A stretch of 64,000 nt of DNA, from NCBI RefSeq assembly GCF_009604455.1, contig NZ_WEGL01000001.1, positions 310,001 to 374,000 of the forward strand, read 5' to 3'. Every line of letters begins with the position of its first letter. Position 1 is the first letter of the stretch. The translations under genes were made by a program, and so were the position numbers. Under the pieces are notes generated by a model. It worked only from the letters and a program-made list of their open reading frames with translations, was not told where the DNA came from and made no database searches. This document shows, in pieces, positions 43,658-51,711 of this stretch. The stretch is from Streptomyces sp. RB17 (lineage in GTDB: Bacteria > Actinomycetota > Actinomycetes > Streptomycetales > Streptomycetaceae).

Positions 43658-45187
43658 GTCGAGCGGCTTCGAGCGGGGCGTCGTGCGCCTTCCGTCGGTG
43701 ACGGCGATCGTGTAGCGGTGGTGGGAGGCGGCAGGGACGGAATCCGTGTACGTCATGGTCGGCCGGTCCCATTCGACCGACCGCCGCTTCGGCGAGGCCA
43801 CCAGAACACCGTCCCGGTAGATCAGGTACGTCAGCTCCGCGTCGTCCCTGTCCCATGTGGCCCGCCAGGTGAGTTTCACCTTTCCGGTGCGAGCGCGCTC
43901 GCCCGTGAGCCGGGGCGCCGCTTCCGGGGCGGTGTCGCCGGGGCCGGCACCGAAGCGCGTGAGACCCTGCTGGTGTTTGCCGTTGACCATGGTGAACTCG
44001 CCGCCCGCCCAGAGGATTCCGCCGGCCATCACGAGCGTTCGGGGGCCGACTCCCTCACCGATTCCGTCATCGGTGTCGGGGAACCAGTGCAGGATGGTCT
44101 TGTCACGGGTCGACTGAGCGAGGAAATGCCGTCGGGGTCCGTCGGGGAAGCCTCCGCGGGTGAGGCCGCAGTAGTGGGCGTGGGATGCGCTGTACAGGAC
44201 GTCCTTGTACACGAGGACGTCCTGGGTGGCGCCCAGGCAGGTGTCCTTCCAGACCATCGTGCCGTCGGACAGCCGGCCCGCGATACGGCCGTCGAAGATG
44301 CCCGTCCCCTCGCCCTCGGCTCCCAGGTAGAAGCGGTTGCCGTTGCGGGTCAGCGACGTCACCGCGGATCGCTCCGGCAGCCAGCCCGGGAACGACTTCA
44401 CCGTCGAACCGGTCGTGGGATTCAGCGAGACCAGTGCCTGCGCCGGCCTGCCGTTGACGTTGTGGAAGGTGCCGCCGACGAGCACCTGGTCACGGTCGGG
44501 CGCGGCGAGGAGGGCCCGGACCGGTTCGTCGACGTCGGCCTTGAACGGCAGCAGGACGCCGCCGCGGCTGAACGCCGCGACGCGCTTTCTCTCCCGGCCG
44601 TCGACGACCGTGAAGTCGCCGCCCAGGTACACGGTCGTGCCGGTCGTCTCGATGGCCCGTACGGGCGCCGCCACGGCGGGGCGGAAGTCCCGCCGCAGCG
44701 AGCAGTCGGCCGTGTTGAGCGCGACCGCACTGGCCACTCCGGTGTGGTCGACCCTGCCGAACGACCCGCCGACGTACAGCACTTTGCCGTCGCGCGACGC
44801 CTTCAGCGCCCGTACCGTCCCTGCGCTCCCCGTGAAGGAGTGGGCGCACGGCAGCAGTTTGCCGGTCACCGCGTCGAACGCGGCGAAGTTCTTCCGGGCG
44901 ACCTCCTTCCGGCCGGGCTTCGCGCCGGGCGGGCGGACGCGGCCGAAGGTGCCGCCGACGTACACCACACCGCGTGCGTACTCGACCGACCAGACGATGC
45001 CGTCCGTCTGCCAGGTGGCCAACGGGGCGGCGGTCAGAGTGGTTTCACCATGCAGTGACTTCTCGCTACGCGGCGTTTTCACCTCGCGCAGGCTCTTTGT
45101 CTCGCGCGCCTGCGCGCCGAAAGCGGAGGTGAGCGATGCGGCCGCGAGGAGGACCACTGCGGAAGCCGTGGTGGCGGTCCTGGCCAT
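43646..45187 (-). CDS. Secreted beta-propeller/FN3 protein, paralog A
   Basis: About 513 residues. Signal peptide 'MARTATTASAVVLLAAASLT' cut near ...FGAQA. Residues ~60-420 carry blade repeats of the type 'VYVGGTFGRVRPPGAKPG', 'VLYVGGSFGRVDHTG', 'VYLGGDFTVVDGRERKRVAA' and 'VLVGGTFHNVNGRPAQALVS', the DUF5122-like delta-60 propeller pattern. A C-terminal fibronectin-III domain ends it (KLTWRATWDRDDAELTYLIY, SHHRYTIAVTDGRR). No catalytic motif. ATG 45187 with AAGGA; an ATG 18 bp earlier is possible. A close paralog lies in the wzx operon at 48554-50155, suggesting both bind the secreted polymer. Confidence 0.85.
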   Translation of the reverse strand: MARTATTASAVVLLAAASLTSAFGAQARETKSLREVKTPRSEKSLHGETTLTAAPLATWQTDGIVWSVEYARGVVYVGGTFGRVRPPGAKPGRKEVARKNFAAFDAVTGKLLPCAHSFTGSAGTVRALKASRDGKVLYVGGSFGRVDHTGVASAVALNTADCSLRRDFRPAVAAPVRAIETTGTTVYLGGDFTVVDGRERKRVAAFSRGGVLLPFKADVDEPVRALLAAPDRDQVLVGGTFHNVNGRPAQALVSLNPTTGSTVKSFPGWLPERSAVTSLTRNGNRFYLGAEGEGTGIFDGRIAGRLSDGTMVWKDTCLGATQDVLVYKDVLYSASHAHYCGLTRGGFPDGPRRHFLAQSTRDKTILHWFPDTDDGIGEGVGPRTLVMAGGILWAGGEFTMVNGKHQQGLTRFGAGPGDTAPEAAPRLTGERARTGKVKLTWRATWDRDDAELTYLIYRDGVLVASPKRRSVEWDRPTMTYTDSVPAASHHRYTIAVTDGRRTTPRSKPLDVTG

Positions 45188-45401
45188 GCTTTTCCTTGGA
45201 TGCATGGAACTCGAAAGTAGACAGCCGGCCCCCGGATACCGCGGCGCCGCGACGGCGCGCTCAGCCCTTCAGGCTCTTACTGAAGCTCGAATGGCCTAGG
45301 AAAAGGAGTCGTAAGCCGCGACGGCATGTTATTCGTGCGAATGTCGGGCGAGATCAGGTACCCGAGCTCTGGTACCCAGGCAACGAGGAGGAGTGCTCGT
45401 C

Positions 45402-45989
45402 ATGCGAGTAGCTGCCCGAACAAAGGCGCGTTCACGGCGATTGGGTTGGGGAGCGGGGCTCGTCGGCGCCGGCCTGACCGCGACCGTGGCATTCGGCACC
45501 GCTGTCGGCCCCGCGTCGGCCTACGCCGTGCCCCGAGCGGCGCAGGCGTGCACGTCGTGCAAGACGACGACCACCCCCACGACCGGGTGCTCGTCGTGCC
45601 AGACGAAGCCCCCCACGTCCGGGTGCGCGTGCCAGACGCCGCCACCTCCGCCGCCCTGCCCCTCGGGCACGACCGCGGTCAGCGTGACCAGCCCCGCGAC
45701 CAGGAACGTGGCGATCCCCGGTGACGGCCGCTTCCAGCTCACCGTCAGCAGCACCAACCAGGGCCAGGTGTTCAGCTTCAGCATCCCCGGATCCGCTCAC
45801 CGTGCCGCTGTCAGGGTCACCGCCACGGGTGGCACGGCCGGGTCCAGCGTGTTCACCTACGACAGCTCGAACGGTCACCCGGGCGGCATCGCCGCGGACG
45901 GACCGCTGCACGCCCCGGTCAAGTCGAACGGCAAGTACGCGCACCTCACCCGCATCGACTTCTGTCTCAAGCCCACCAACTACTCCTGA
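45402..45989 (+). CDS. Secreted Cys/Pro-rich protein
   Basis: 195 residues; ATG 45402 with strong ribosome site GAGGAGGAG. Long signal peptide (MRVAARTKARSRRLGWGAGL) cut near ...ASAYA. Then a Cys/Thr/Pro segment with CxxC pairs: 'ACTSCKTTTT', 'GCSSCQTKPP', 'GCACQTPPPPPPC'. The C-terminal ~100 residues look like a small beta domain: 'TSPATRNVAIPGDGRFQLTV', 'AAVRVTATGGTAGSSVFTYD', 'YAHLTRIDFCLKP'. Eight cysteines follow the signal. No known family; may be a wall-attached structural protein. Divergent from propeller A. Confidence 0.7.
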   Translation: MRVAARTKARSRRLGWGAGLVGAGLTATVAFGTAVGPASAYAVPRAAQACTSCKTTTTPTTGCSSCQTKPPTSGCACQTPPPPPPCPSGTTAVSVTSPATRNVAIPGDGRFQLTVSSTNQGQVFSFSIPGSAHRAAVRVTATGGTAGSSVFTYDSSNGHPGGIAADGPLHAPVKSNGKYAHLTRIDFCLKPTNYS

Positions 45990-45999
45990 GCGACCCACG

Positions 46000-46037
46000 G
46001 CTGAGGGGGGCCCGGAACGTCCCGAGCCCCCCTCAGC
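46000..46037. terminator. Bidirectional hairpin terminator
   Basis: Perfect 12-bp stem GCTGAGGGGGGC (46000-46011) with 46026-46037 and a 14-nt loop between convergent genes; the right arm contains the stop codon of the beta-helix gene. Confidence 0.75.
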
Positions 46038-47394
46038 GTCTGGGCGGGGCCGGGCCGGGCGACGCCGCGGGGGTGGTGGGCGCAGCCGGGGGGGCCATGG
46101 CGCCCGTGGACCCGGTGTCGATGCAGTCGATGAACCGTACGAAGGGGGCGGGGCCGGGGCCGTCGGTGACGGCGAACTCGGCCCGGGGGTGGTTCCGCAG
46201 CAGGCACATGTCGTAGCGGACGACGGTCGGCAGGGCCTCCTGCCGGTGGGTCGTCCGGTACTGGTGGCGGCCCACGAGCTGGCAGGAGTCGTAGCGGATC
46301 AGAGGTCCCCGCGGGCCCACCGTGTACTGGTGCGGGCGGACTTCGGCGGAGAAGTCCTTGAAGGCGTTCGCGGTGTCGTCGCAGTCGGTGAAGTGGACCG
46401 TTCCGCTGCTCCACACGCAGTCGATGACCCGCGCGTCCGGGTTGCGCACCTCGAACCGGATGTCCTGGGCGTGGAAGCGCTGCACCGAGTCGTGGTGCTC
46501 GCTGACCGGGAAGCGGAAGAAGGTGCTGGTGGTGCCGTACTCCTTGGTGCTCACAGGGCGTTTGCCGGTGATGATGTAGGAGCCGCCGCGGCAGGTGATG
46601 GATCCGCCGTAGGGGAACTCAAGGAAGTTGCCCCACTCGTATTCGACCTTTATGTCGGTGAACCAGTAGTTCAGGAACTGGTCCTGGTCGTTCGGGCTGG
46701 TTTGCTTGTGCCCGGTGAGCCCCGAGTAGAGGAACGCCCTTCGGTAGCTGCCGGCGACCGTGCAGGCCTGCCACAGCATCTCCGAGTTGGTGTTCGTTCC
46801 GTCGAGGGCCAGGCCGTACTCCCATTCCCCGAGCCACTCGCACTCGTAGAACCGGTAGTCCTGGGCCTCCCCGGTGGAGTACGAACTGAAGAAGGACGCG
46901 CCCGGTGTTGCGGAGCGGAACTGCATGCGCTCGAAGGAGATGTTCGCCCAGCTGTCCTCGTTGCGGCACAAGTAGGAGCCCGGGCCGGTGCCCGGGCGGA
47001 AGACGAGGGTGGTCATGTTCTTGCCCGCCCCGACGAAGCGCAGACCGTTCGCGGGCCGGGGCGGGGCGACGCCGTTCAGCAGGGCGTACGGGCGGGTGAT
47101 GAGGAAGTCGCCGGCGGGAATCTCCACCACCAGCCGGCCGACCCCGTCGCGGACGTGGGCGGCGGCGAGAGCGTAGGCGGTTTCGAATGCCCGTGTGTCA
47201 TCGGTGCATCCGTCGCCCACGGCGCCGAGATCGACGACGTTGATCGACGACATCGGCCCGACGCGCTTGTCTTTGGCGGACGCACTTTTGGCGCAAGCGC
47301 TGCTCGCGGGCAGGGCCGCCGCGACCAGCAACGATGTTCCGCCGCGCAGAATACCCCGACGATTTTGGGCCTTATCGCCACTCACTTCTGTCAT
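46033..47394 (-). CDS. Secreted pectate-lyase-like parallel beta-helix protein
   Basis: 453 residues. The N-terminus 'NRRGILRGGTSLLVAAALPA' followed by ASSAC suggests an exported lipoprotein, possibly by Tat. The fold starts with 'INVVDLGAVGDGCTDDTRAF', the hallmark of the GH28/pectate-lyase-3 superfamily, followed by repeating beta-helix turns ('ISFERMQFRSATPG', 'YRFYECEWLGEWEYG', 'IRFEVRNPDARVIDCVWSSG'). C-terminal Pro/Ala tail. It may cut or modify the island's polysaccharide, like tailspike-type depolymerases; catalytic residues are not identifiable with certainty. Only 41 bp separate its start from the divergent CDP-alcohol transferase gene. Confidence 0.82.
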   Translation of the reverse strand: MTEVSGDKAQNRRGILRGGTSLLVAAALPASSACAKSASAKDKRVGPMSSINVVDLGAVGDGCTDDTRAFETAYALAAAHVRDGVGRLVVEIPAGDFLITRPYALLNGVAPPRPANGLRFVGAGKNMTTLVFRPGTGPGSYLCRNEDSWANISFERMQFRSATPGASFFSSYSTGEAQDYRFYECEWLGEWEYGLALDGTNTNSEMLWQACTVAGSYRRAFLYSGLTGHKQTSPNDQDQFLNYWFTDIKVEYEWGNFLEFPYGGSITCRGGSYIITGKRPVSTKEYGTTSTFFRFPVSEHHDSVQRFHAQDIRFEVRNPDARVIDCVWSSGTVHFTDCDDTANAFKDFSAEVRPHQYTVGPRGPLIRYDSCQLVGRHQYRTTHRQEALPTVVRYDMCLLRNHPRAEFAVTDGPGPAPFVRFIDCIDTGSTGAMAPPAAPTTPAASPGPAPPRR

Positions 47395-47435
47395 AGTTGC
47401 CTTCCTTTCTCACGTGGTTGTCACCAAGGAGGGTT

Positions 47436-48158
47436 ATGGCCGAGTTCGCGGAGATGCTGAGGCAACTGTCGACGGCACAGAAGCCGGCGAAGGGGGTGTC
47501 GGTCTACACCCGGTTCGTCAATCGCCCGGCCGGCCGTGTGATGGCGGCGCTCGCCTTCCAGGTCGGTGCGACCCCCAATCAGCTGACGCTGCTCGGTGCC
47601 CTGTTCACTTTTCCCGCCCTGGCGGCCGTGGCCCTGCTGCGGCCCGAGCCCGTGATGTCGGTCTGTGTCGGCGTGGCCCTGGCCCTGGGCTTCGCCCTGG
47701 ACGCCGCGGACGGTCAGCTCGCGCGGAGCCGGAGCGCCACGAGCATGTCGGGCGAATGGCTGGACCATGTGCTGGACTGCGTCAAGATCGTCACTCTGCA
47801 TCTGGTGGTGCTGGTGGCGTTCTACCGTTTCTTCGCCCTTCCCGACCCGCTTTTCCTGCTGGCGCCCATGGTGTTCCAGGTCGCGGCGGTGGTGATCTTC
47901 TTCGCCGGTATTCTCACGCAGCAGCTCAAGGGCCGGGTGGTGGCGGGGACGGGGCGGGGTGCCGCCTCGGCGTGGGGATCTGTCCTGCTCCTGCCCGTCG
48001 ACTACGGCACGACCTGCGTCTGCTTCCTATTTCTGGGCAGTCCGGACCTCTTCCTTGCCCTGTACTGCTTGCTGACAGTGGCTCATGTCCTCTTCCTGCC
48101 CGCCTTCTTGCTGAAGTGGTTTCGCGAGCTGCATGAGCTCCAGCACGCTGCGCAGTAG
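47436..48158 (+). CDS. CDP-alcohol phosphatidyltransferase family protein
   Basis: 240-residue membrane enzyme. The CDP-OH signature is complete: 'DAADGQLARSRSATSMSGEW' then LDHVLD (D-x2-DG-x2-AR-x8-G-x3-D-x3-D). Around it are four to six helices ('LTLLGALFTFPALAAVALLR', 'TLHLVVLVAFYRFF', 'FQVAAVVIFFAGILTQQL'). The family joins a CDP-activated alcohol with a second alcohol (phospholipids, or inositol- and polyol-phosphates). Next to a cytidylyltransferase gene, so it may use a CDP-polyol made by it. ATG 47436 with ribosome site AAGGAGG. Its 3' 132 bp overlap the convergent cytidylyltransferase gene. Confidence 0.88.
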   Translation: MAEFAEMLRQLSTAQKPAKGVSVYTRFVNRPAGRVMAALAFQVGATPNQLTLLGALFTFPALAAVALLRPEPVMSVCVGVALALGFALDAADGQLARSRSATSMSGEWLDHVLDCVKIVTLHLVVLVAFYRFFALPDPLFLLAPMVFQVAAVVIFFAGILTQQLKGRVVAGTGRGAASAWGSVLLLPVDYGTTCVCFLFLGSPDLFLALYCLLTVAHVLFLPAFLLKWFRELHELQHAAQ

Positions 48159-48557
48159 CGTGCTTGAGGTGTGGACGGTGTAGGGGAAGTAGACGACTTC
48201 TACACCGACCTTCGCGAAACGGCGTTCGAGGATGTCCCATTTCGGGGTGCCCTTCCAGTCGTCTCCCTTGAACACGACGTGAAAGCCGACCTGCTTCCAG
48301 ATCTGCAGTTTGTCCCCGTGCGTCTCCACGACGACGTCGTCGACGTGCCGGACACCGCGGACGATCTCCAGACGCTCGGCCAGCGGGATCACCGGCGGCC
48401 TGCCTTTGAGGTGACTGGTCAGCTCGTCGGAGGCCACTCCTGCCACGAGGCGGTCGCAGCGCTGGCGTGCCTCGCGCAGGATGGTGAGGTGCCCGATGTG
48501 GAACAGGTCCCAGACGCCGGGCGCATACCCGGTGAGTGTCGTTTCCACGGCTGTCAC
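48027..48557 (-). CDS. Glycerol-3-phosphate cytidylyltransferase-like nucleotidyltransferase
   Basis: 176 residues. Nucleotidyltransferase motifs: 'GVWDLFHIGHLTILREARQR' (HxGH), 'VAGVASDELTSHLKGRPPVI' (K-x-R-P-V/I), 'PLAERLEIVRGVRHVDDVVV', and 'PYTVHTSSTLLRS' (the TSST-x-LR motif). This fits TagD-type enzymes making CDP-glycerol or a related CDP-polyol. GTG 48557 overlaps the upstream propeller stop by 4 bp (GTGA). The last ~35 residues (EGGQEEDMSHCQQ...) go beyond the usual family end and run antisense to the CDP-alcohol transferase gene. Confidence 0.88.
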   Translation of the reverse strand: MTAVETTLTGYAPGVWDLFHIGHLTILREARQRCDRLVAGVASDELTSHLKGRPPVIPLAERLEIVRGVRHVDDVVVETHGDKLQIWKQVGFHVVFKGDDWKGTPKWDILERRFAKVGVEVVYFPYTVHTSSTLLRSVLELMQLAKPLQQEGGQEEDMSHCQQAVQGKEEVRTAQK

Positions 48558-50155
48558 GTCCCGTTCGTCCGGCCGCCCCGCGCGGGCACCGTCACGGACA
48601 GCGAGGAGGGCCGGGGGGAGGTGCGGGTGGCGTTCGTGACCTCGATCGCGTACCGGTGGCGGGTGCCGGCGGCCACGGAGTCGGTGTAGCTCATGTCCGG
48701 CAGTTCCCAGGACGTGGATGCCGCGGTCTGCCGGGAGATCAGCTTTCCGTCCCGGTAGAGCCGGTACGTCAGGGCCGAGGTGTTGCGGTCCCACGCGGCA
48801 CGCCAGCCGAGGGTGACCTCCCCGGGGCGTGTGGACAGGAGCCTGAGCGCGGGGGCCCGGGGCACGCTCGCGGGGGCCGCGGTGCCGAAGCGGGTGAGTC
48901 CCTGCTGTGGCCGGTCGTTGACCCGGGTGAACTCACCTCCGACCCACAGGGTGCTCCCCGCCACGGTCAGGGCGCGTGGACCCACTCCCTCGCCGAGTCC
49001 GCCGTCGGTGTCGGGGAACCAGTGCAGGATTCTCCTGTCGGTGACCGATTGCGCCAGGAGGGTGTGCCGGATGCCTCGTTCGGGAAAGCCTCCGGGGGTC
49101 CGGGAGCAGTCGTGCGCGTGGGAGGCGCTGTAGAGGACACCGTTGTGGGGCAGCACGGCCTGCGTGGCGCCGAGGCACGTGTCCTTCCACACCATCGTGC
49201 CGTCACGGAGCCGGCCCGCGATGCGTCCGTCGAAGACGCCCAGCCCATCCCCCTCGGCGCCGATGTAGAAGCGGGAGGTGCCCGGGGCGATCGATTTGAC
49301 CCTGGAACCGGGTGGCAGCCAGCCCGGAAAGGTGCGCACCGTCGCTCCGTCGGTGCCGTCCAGCGCGACCAGGGAGTGGGCCTGTGCGCCGTTGACCCAC
49401 TCGAAGTCGCCTCCGACCAGGAGCTCGTGCTGCCCGGGAACGGCCGCCAGGGCACGGACGGGAAGGTCGACGTCCGCCTTGAAGGGCAGGAGGGAACCCG
49501 TGCGGGACAGGGCGGCGACGCGATGCCTGCTTTGGCCGTCGACCTGGTCGAAGTCGCCGCCGAGGTACACCGTTTTCCCGGTCGTGTCGATGGCGCGGAC
49601 GGTGGCGGACACCGCGGGCCGGAAGTCCTTGCGCAGGGTGCAGTGGGCGGTGTCGAGGGCCACGGCGTTGGCCACGGCCGCGGAACCGACGTGGCCGAAG
49701 TTGCCGCCCACGTACAGGACCCGCCCGTCGGGGGAGGCTTTCAGGGCCCGTACCGTGCCACCGCTGTACGGGCCGACGCCGCCGGTGAAGGAGGGGGAGC
49801 AGGGCAGCAGCCGCCCGGTCACGGCGTCGAAGGCGGCGAAGTTGTGCCGTGGGATCTGCCGGGTGCCGGCGGCGGCACCCGGCGGGCGGACGGCGTGGAA
49901 GCTGCCCGCGGCGTAGACGACACCGCGGGCGTAGGCCAGGGACCAGACGATGCCGTCCGTCTGCCAGGTGGGCAGCGGATCGGCGGAGAACGTCGCCGGT
50001 TCGCGCGGCGTGGCCGCGGCGGCGGGAGAGCAGAGCAGGGCGCCTGCGCACATCAGGGCGGCAGCCGGACCCGTGACCGCTTTCTCGCGGAGCTTGCTCT
50101 GGTGCAAGAGACACCTCGGGGGAAAGGGGCGGGCAGGTTGAGGGCGATACCTCAC
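48554..50155 (-). CDS. Secreted beta-propeller/FN3 protein, paralog B
   Basis: 533 residues, close paralog of the protein at 43646-45187. Signal region 'AVTGPAAALMCAGALLCSPA' cut near ...PAAAA, blades 'VLYVGGNFGHVGSAAVANAV', 'VYLGGDFDQVDGQSRHRVAA' and 'ELLVGGDFEWVNGAQAHSLV', and a C-terminal FN3 domain (YRLYRDGKLISRQTAA). No Asp/His/Glu catalytic cluster is obvious. GTG 50155 overlaps the wzx stop by 4 bp; a TTG at 50107 with ribosome site GAGGTG is the alternative and gives a more usual signal length. It sits within the wzy-wzz-wzx-propeller-cytidylyltransferase operon, tying it to polymer export. Confidence 0.85.
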   Translation of the reverse strand: MRYRPQPARPFPPRCLLHQSKLREKAVTGPAAALMCAGALLCSPAAAATPREPATFSADPLPTWQTDGIVWSLAYARGVVYAAGSFHAVRPPGAAAGTRQIPRHNFAAFDAVTGRLLPCSPSFTGGVGPYSGGTVRALKASPDGRVLYVGGNFGHVGSAAVANAVALDTAHCTLRKDFRPAVSATVRAIDTTGKTVYLGGDFDQVDGQSRHRVAALSRTGSLLPFKADVDLPVRALAAVPGQHELLVGGDFEWVNGAQAHSLVALDGTDGATVRTFPGWLPPGSRVKSIAPGTSRFYIGAEGDGLGVFDGRIAGRLRDGTMVWKDTCLGATQAVLPHNGVLYSASHAHDCSRTPGGFPERGIRHTLLAQSVTDRRILHWFPDTDGGLGEGVGPRALTVAGSTLWVGGEFTRVNDRPQQGLTRFGTAAPASVPRAPALRLLSTRPGEVTLGWRAAWDRNTSALTYRLYRDGKLISRQTAASTSWELPDMSYTDSVAAGTRHRYAIEVTNATRTSPRPSSLSVTVPARGGRTNGT

Positions 50156-51711
50156 ACGGTGCGACGGCGCAGCACCTGGGCCAGCTCGCTCACTCCCAGC
50201 GGCGTACGGTATCGCCAGAGGAAAGTACCAAATACGAACATTCCGATAGTCAGGCTCAGTGCGAGTCCTGACGGAGTGTCACCCGTCAGGGTGCGCAGAC
50301 CTGCCAGCACCACCGAGACGGCCGCGGCGATGCCGAGGGCGCGTGTGTAGCCGGCGGCCACGGTCGTGAAGCCGAGGCGCAGCCGGACCAGCAGGGCGGC
50401 CGAGAGGTTCTCCACGACGACGGCCGCACCCCAGGAGACGGCCGCGCCCAGGATGCCCCACCGGGGTACGGCGAGGAGGCCCACGGTGAGCTGCACCGCG
50501 AACGCCGCGGCGGTGCAGGCCAGGTGCCAGGCGCTCTTGCCGGCCATGAGAAGCACCGTCTGGGCGTTGCCGACCGCGACATTGACGACGGCTGCGGCAC
50601 ACAGGATGACCAGGGCGGGGGCTCCTTGCGTGAACTCCGGCCCGAACACGGCGAGGACGGTGCGCGGAAAGCCGGCGATCAGGACGAACAGCGGCCAGGA
50701 GAAGAGGACGGTCCAGCAGGTCGAGATGCGGTGCAGGTGATGGGCTTCGGCCGCCTCGCCGAGGGCGAGGAGCCGGCTGAGCTGGGGCGCGACGGCCAGG
50801 CGTACGGCGAGTTGGAGGAGGGTGCCCGCGGTGACGACGCGGCCGATGGCCGTGTAGATGCCCGCTTCGGCGTTGGTGGCCAGCGCCGACAGCAGGATGA
50901 CTCCGACCCAGACCGCGCTGATGTCGAAGACGGAGGAGACCGCGCGAGGTGCCGAGAAGACCCAGAACTCCCTCCAGGACACGGCCGTTTCGCGCGCGGG
51001 GACAGCCGTGGGGGCGGGGGCCACCGTGGGGTGCGGAGCCCGGCAGCGGCGCAGGCCCAGCCACGCGGCCGCCAGGCCGGCCGTTGCCGGCAGCAGCCAG
51101 GCCGCCGCCAGGGACAGCATTCCGGGCGCCCAGTACGCCACGGGCACCGCGATCAGCACCCGGAGCACGGGCTTGCCGATCTGTTCCACGGAGACGAACG
51201 GCACCACCGTGCCGTAGCCCTGCGTGGCGCCGAGCAGGACGAGACTGACCGTGGCAGCCGGCAGGACCAGGCCGAAGAACCGGATCAGGGCGAGCGCGTC
51301 GGCGCGCGGCAGGTGCGGCAGGAGCGTCGTGGCCACACCGGGGCACAGCAGCAGCCCGGCGGTCGCGGTGGCGGCGGCCACCGCCGGCAGCACCGCCATG
51401 CGCAGCAAAGGGCCCACCGAGCGGCCGCCGTTGAGAGCGAGATCCCCGGGGATGAAACGGACGAGTCCGGTGTCTGCGCCGAGCTTGCAGACGTTGCTGG
51501 CGATGGTGAACACGGCGACGCCCGTGAAAATCGCCCCTGCTCCCTCGGCTCCGGCCGCCCGGGTGATCAGGCCGACCAGGAGGAAGGCGAACACGGCGTT
51601 CGTCACGGAACCCACCGCGCCCCACAGCCCGCCCCGGGCGGCGGCGGCGACCGTGCTGCGGGCAGTGGCTCCGGTGGTGGCGGGAGGGGCCGCCGCCCCG
51701 GGCGCCGTCAT
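50152..51711 (-). CDS. Polysaccharide flippase (Wzx-like)
   Basis: 519 residues, about 12-14 transmembrane helices of the polysaccharide-transport/MATE superfamily. 'AARGGLWGAVGSVTNAVFAF', 'FIPGDLALNGGRSVGPLLRM', 'TAIGRVVTAGTLLQLAVRLA' and 'VPRWGILGAAVSWGAAVVVE' are typical. Flips lipid-linked repeat units across the membrane. ATG 51711 overlaps the wzz stop (ATGA). Confidence 0.9.
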   Translation of the reverse strand: MTAPGAAAPPATTGATARSTVAAAARGGLWGAVGSVTNAVFAFLLVGLITRAAGAEGAGAIFTGVAVFTIASNVCKLGADTGLVRFIPGDLALNGGRSVGPLLRMAVLPAVAAATATAGLLLCPGVATTLLPHLPRADALALIRFFGLVLPAATVSLVLLGATQGYGTVVPFVSVEQIGKPVLRVLIAVPVAYWAPGMLSLAAAWLLPATAGLAAAWLGLRRCRAPHPTVAPAPTAVPARETAVSWREFWVFSAPRAVSSVFDISAVWVGVILLSALATNAEAGIYTAIGRVVTAGTLLQLAVRLAVAPQLSRLLALGEAAEAHHLHRISTCWTVLFSWPLFVLIAGFPRTVLAVFGPEFTQGAPALVILCAAAVVNVAVGNAQTVLLMAGKSAWHLACTAAAFAVQLTVGLLAVPRWGILGAAVSWGAAVVVENLSAALLVRLRLGFTTVAAGYTRALGIAAAVSVVLAGLRTLTGDTPSGLALSLTIGMFVFGTFLWRYRTPLGVSELAQVLRRRTV

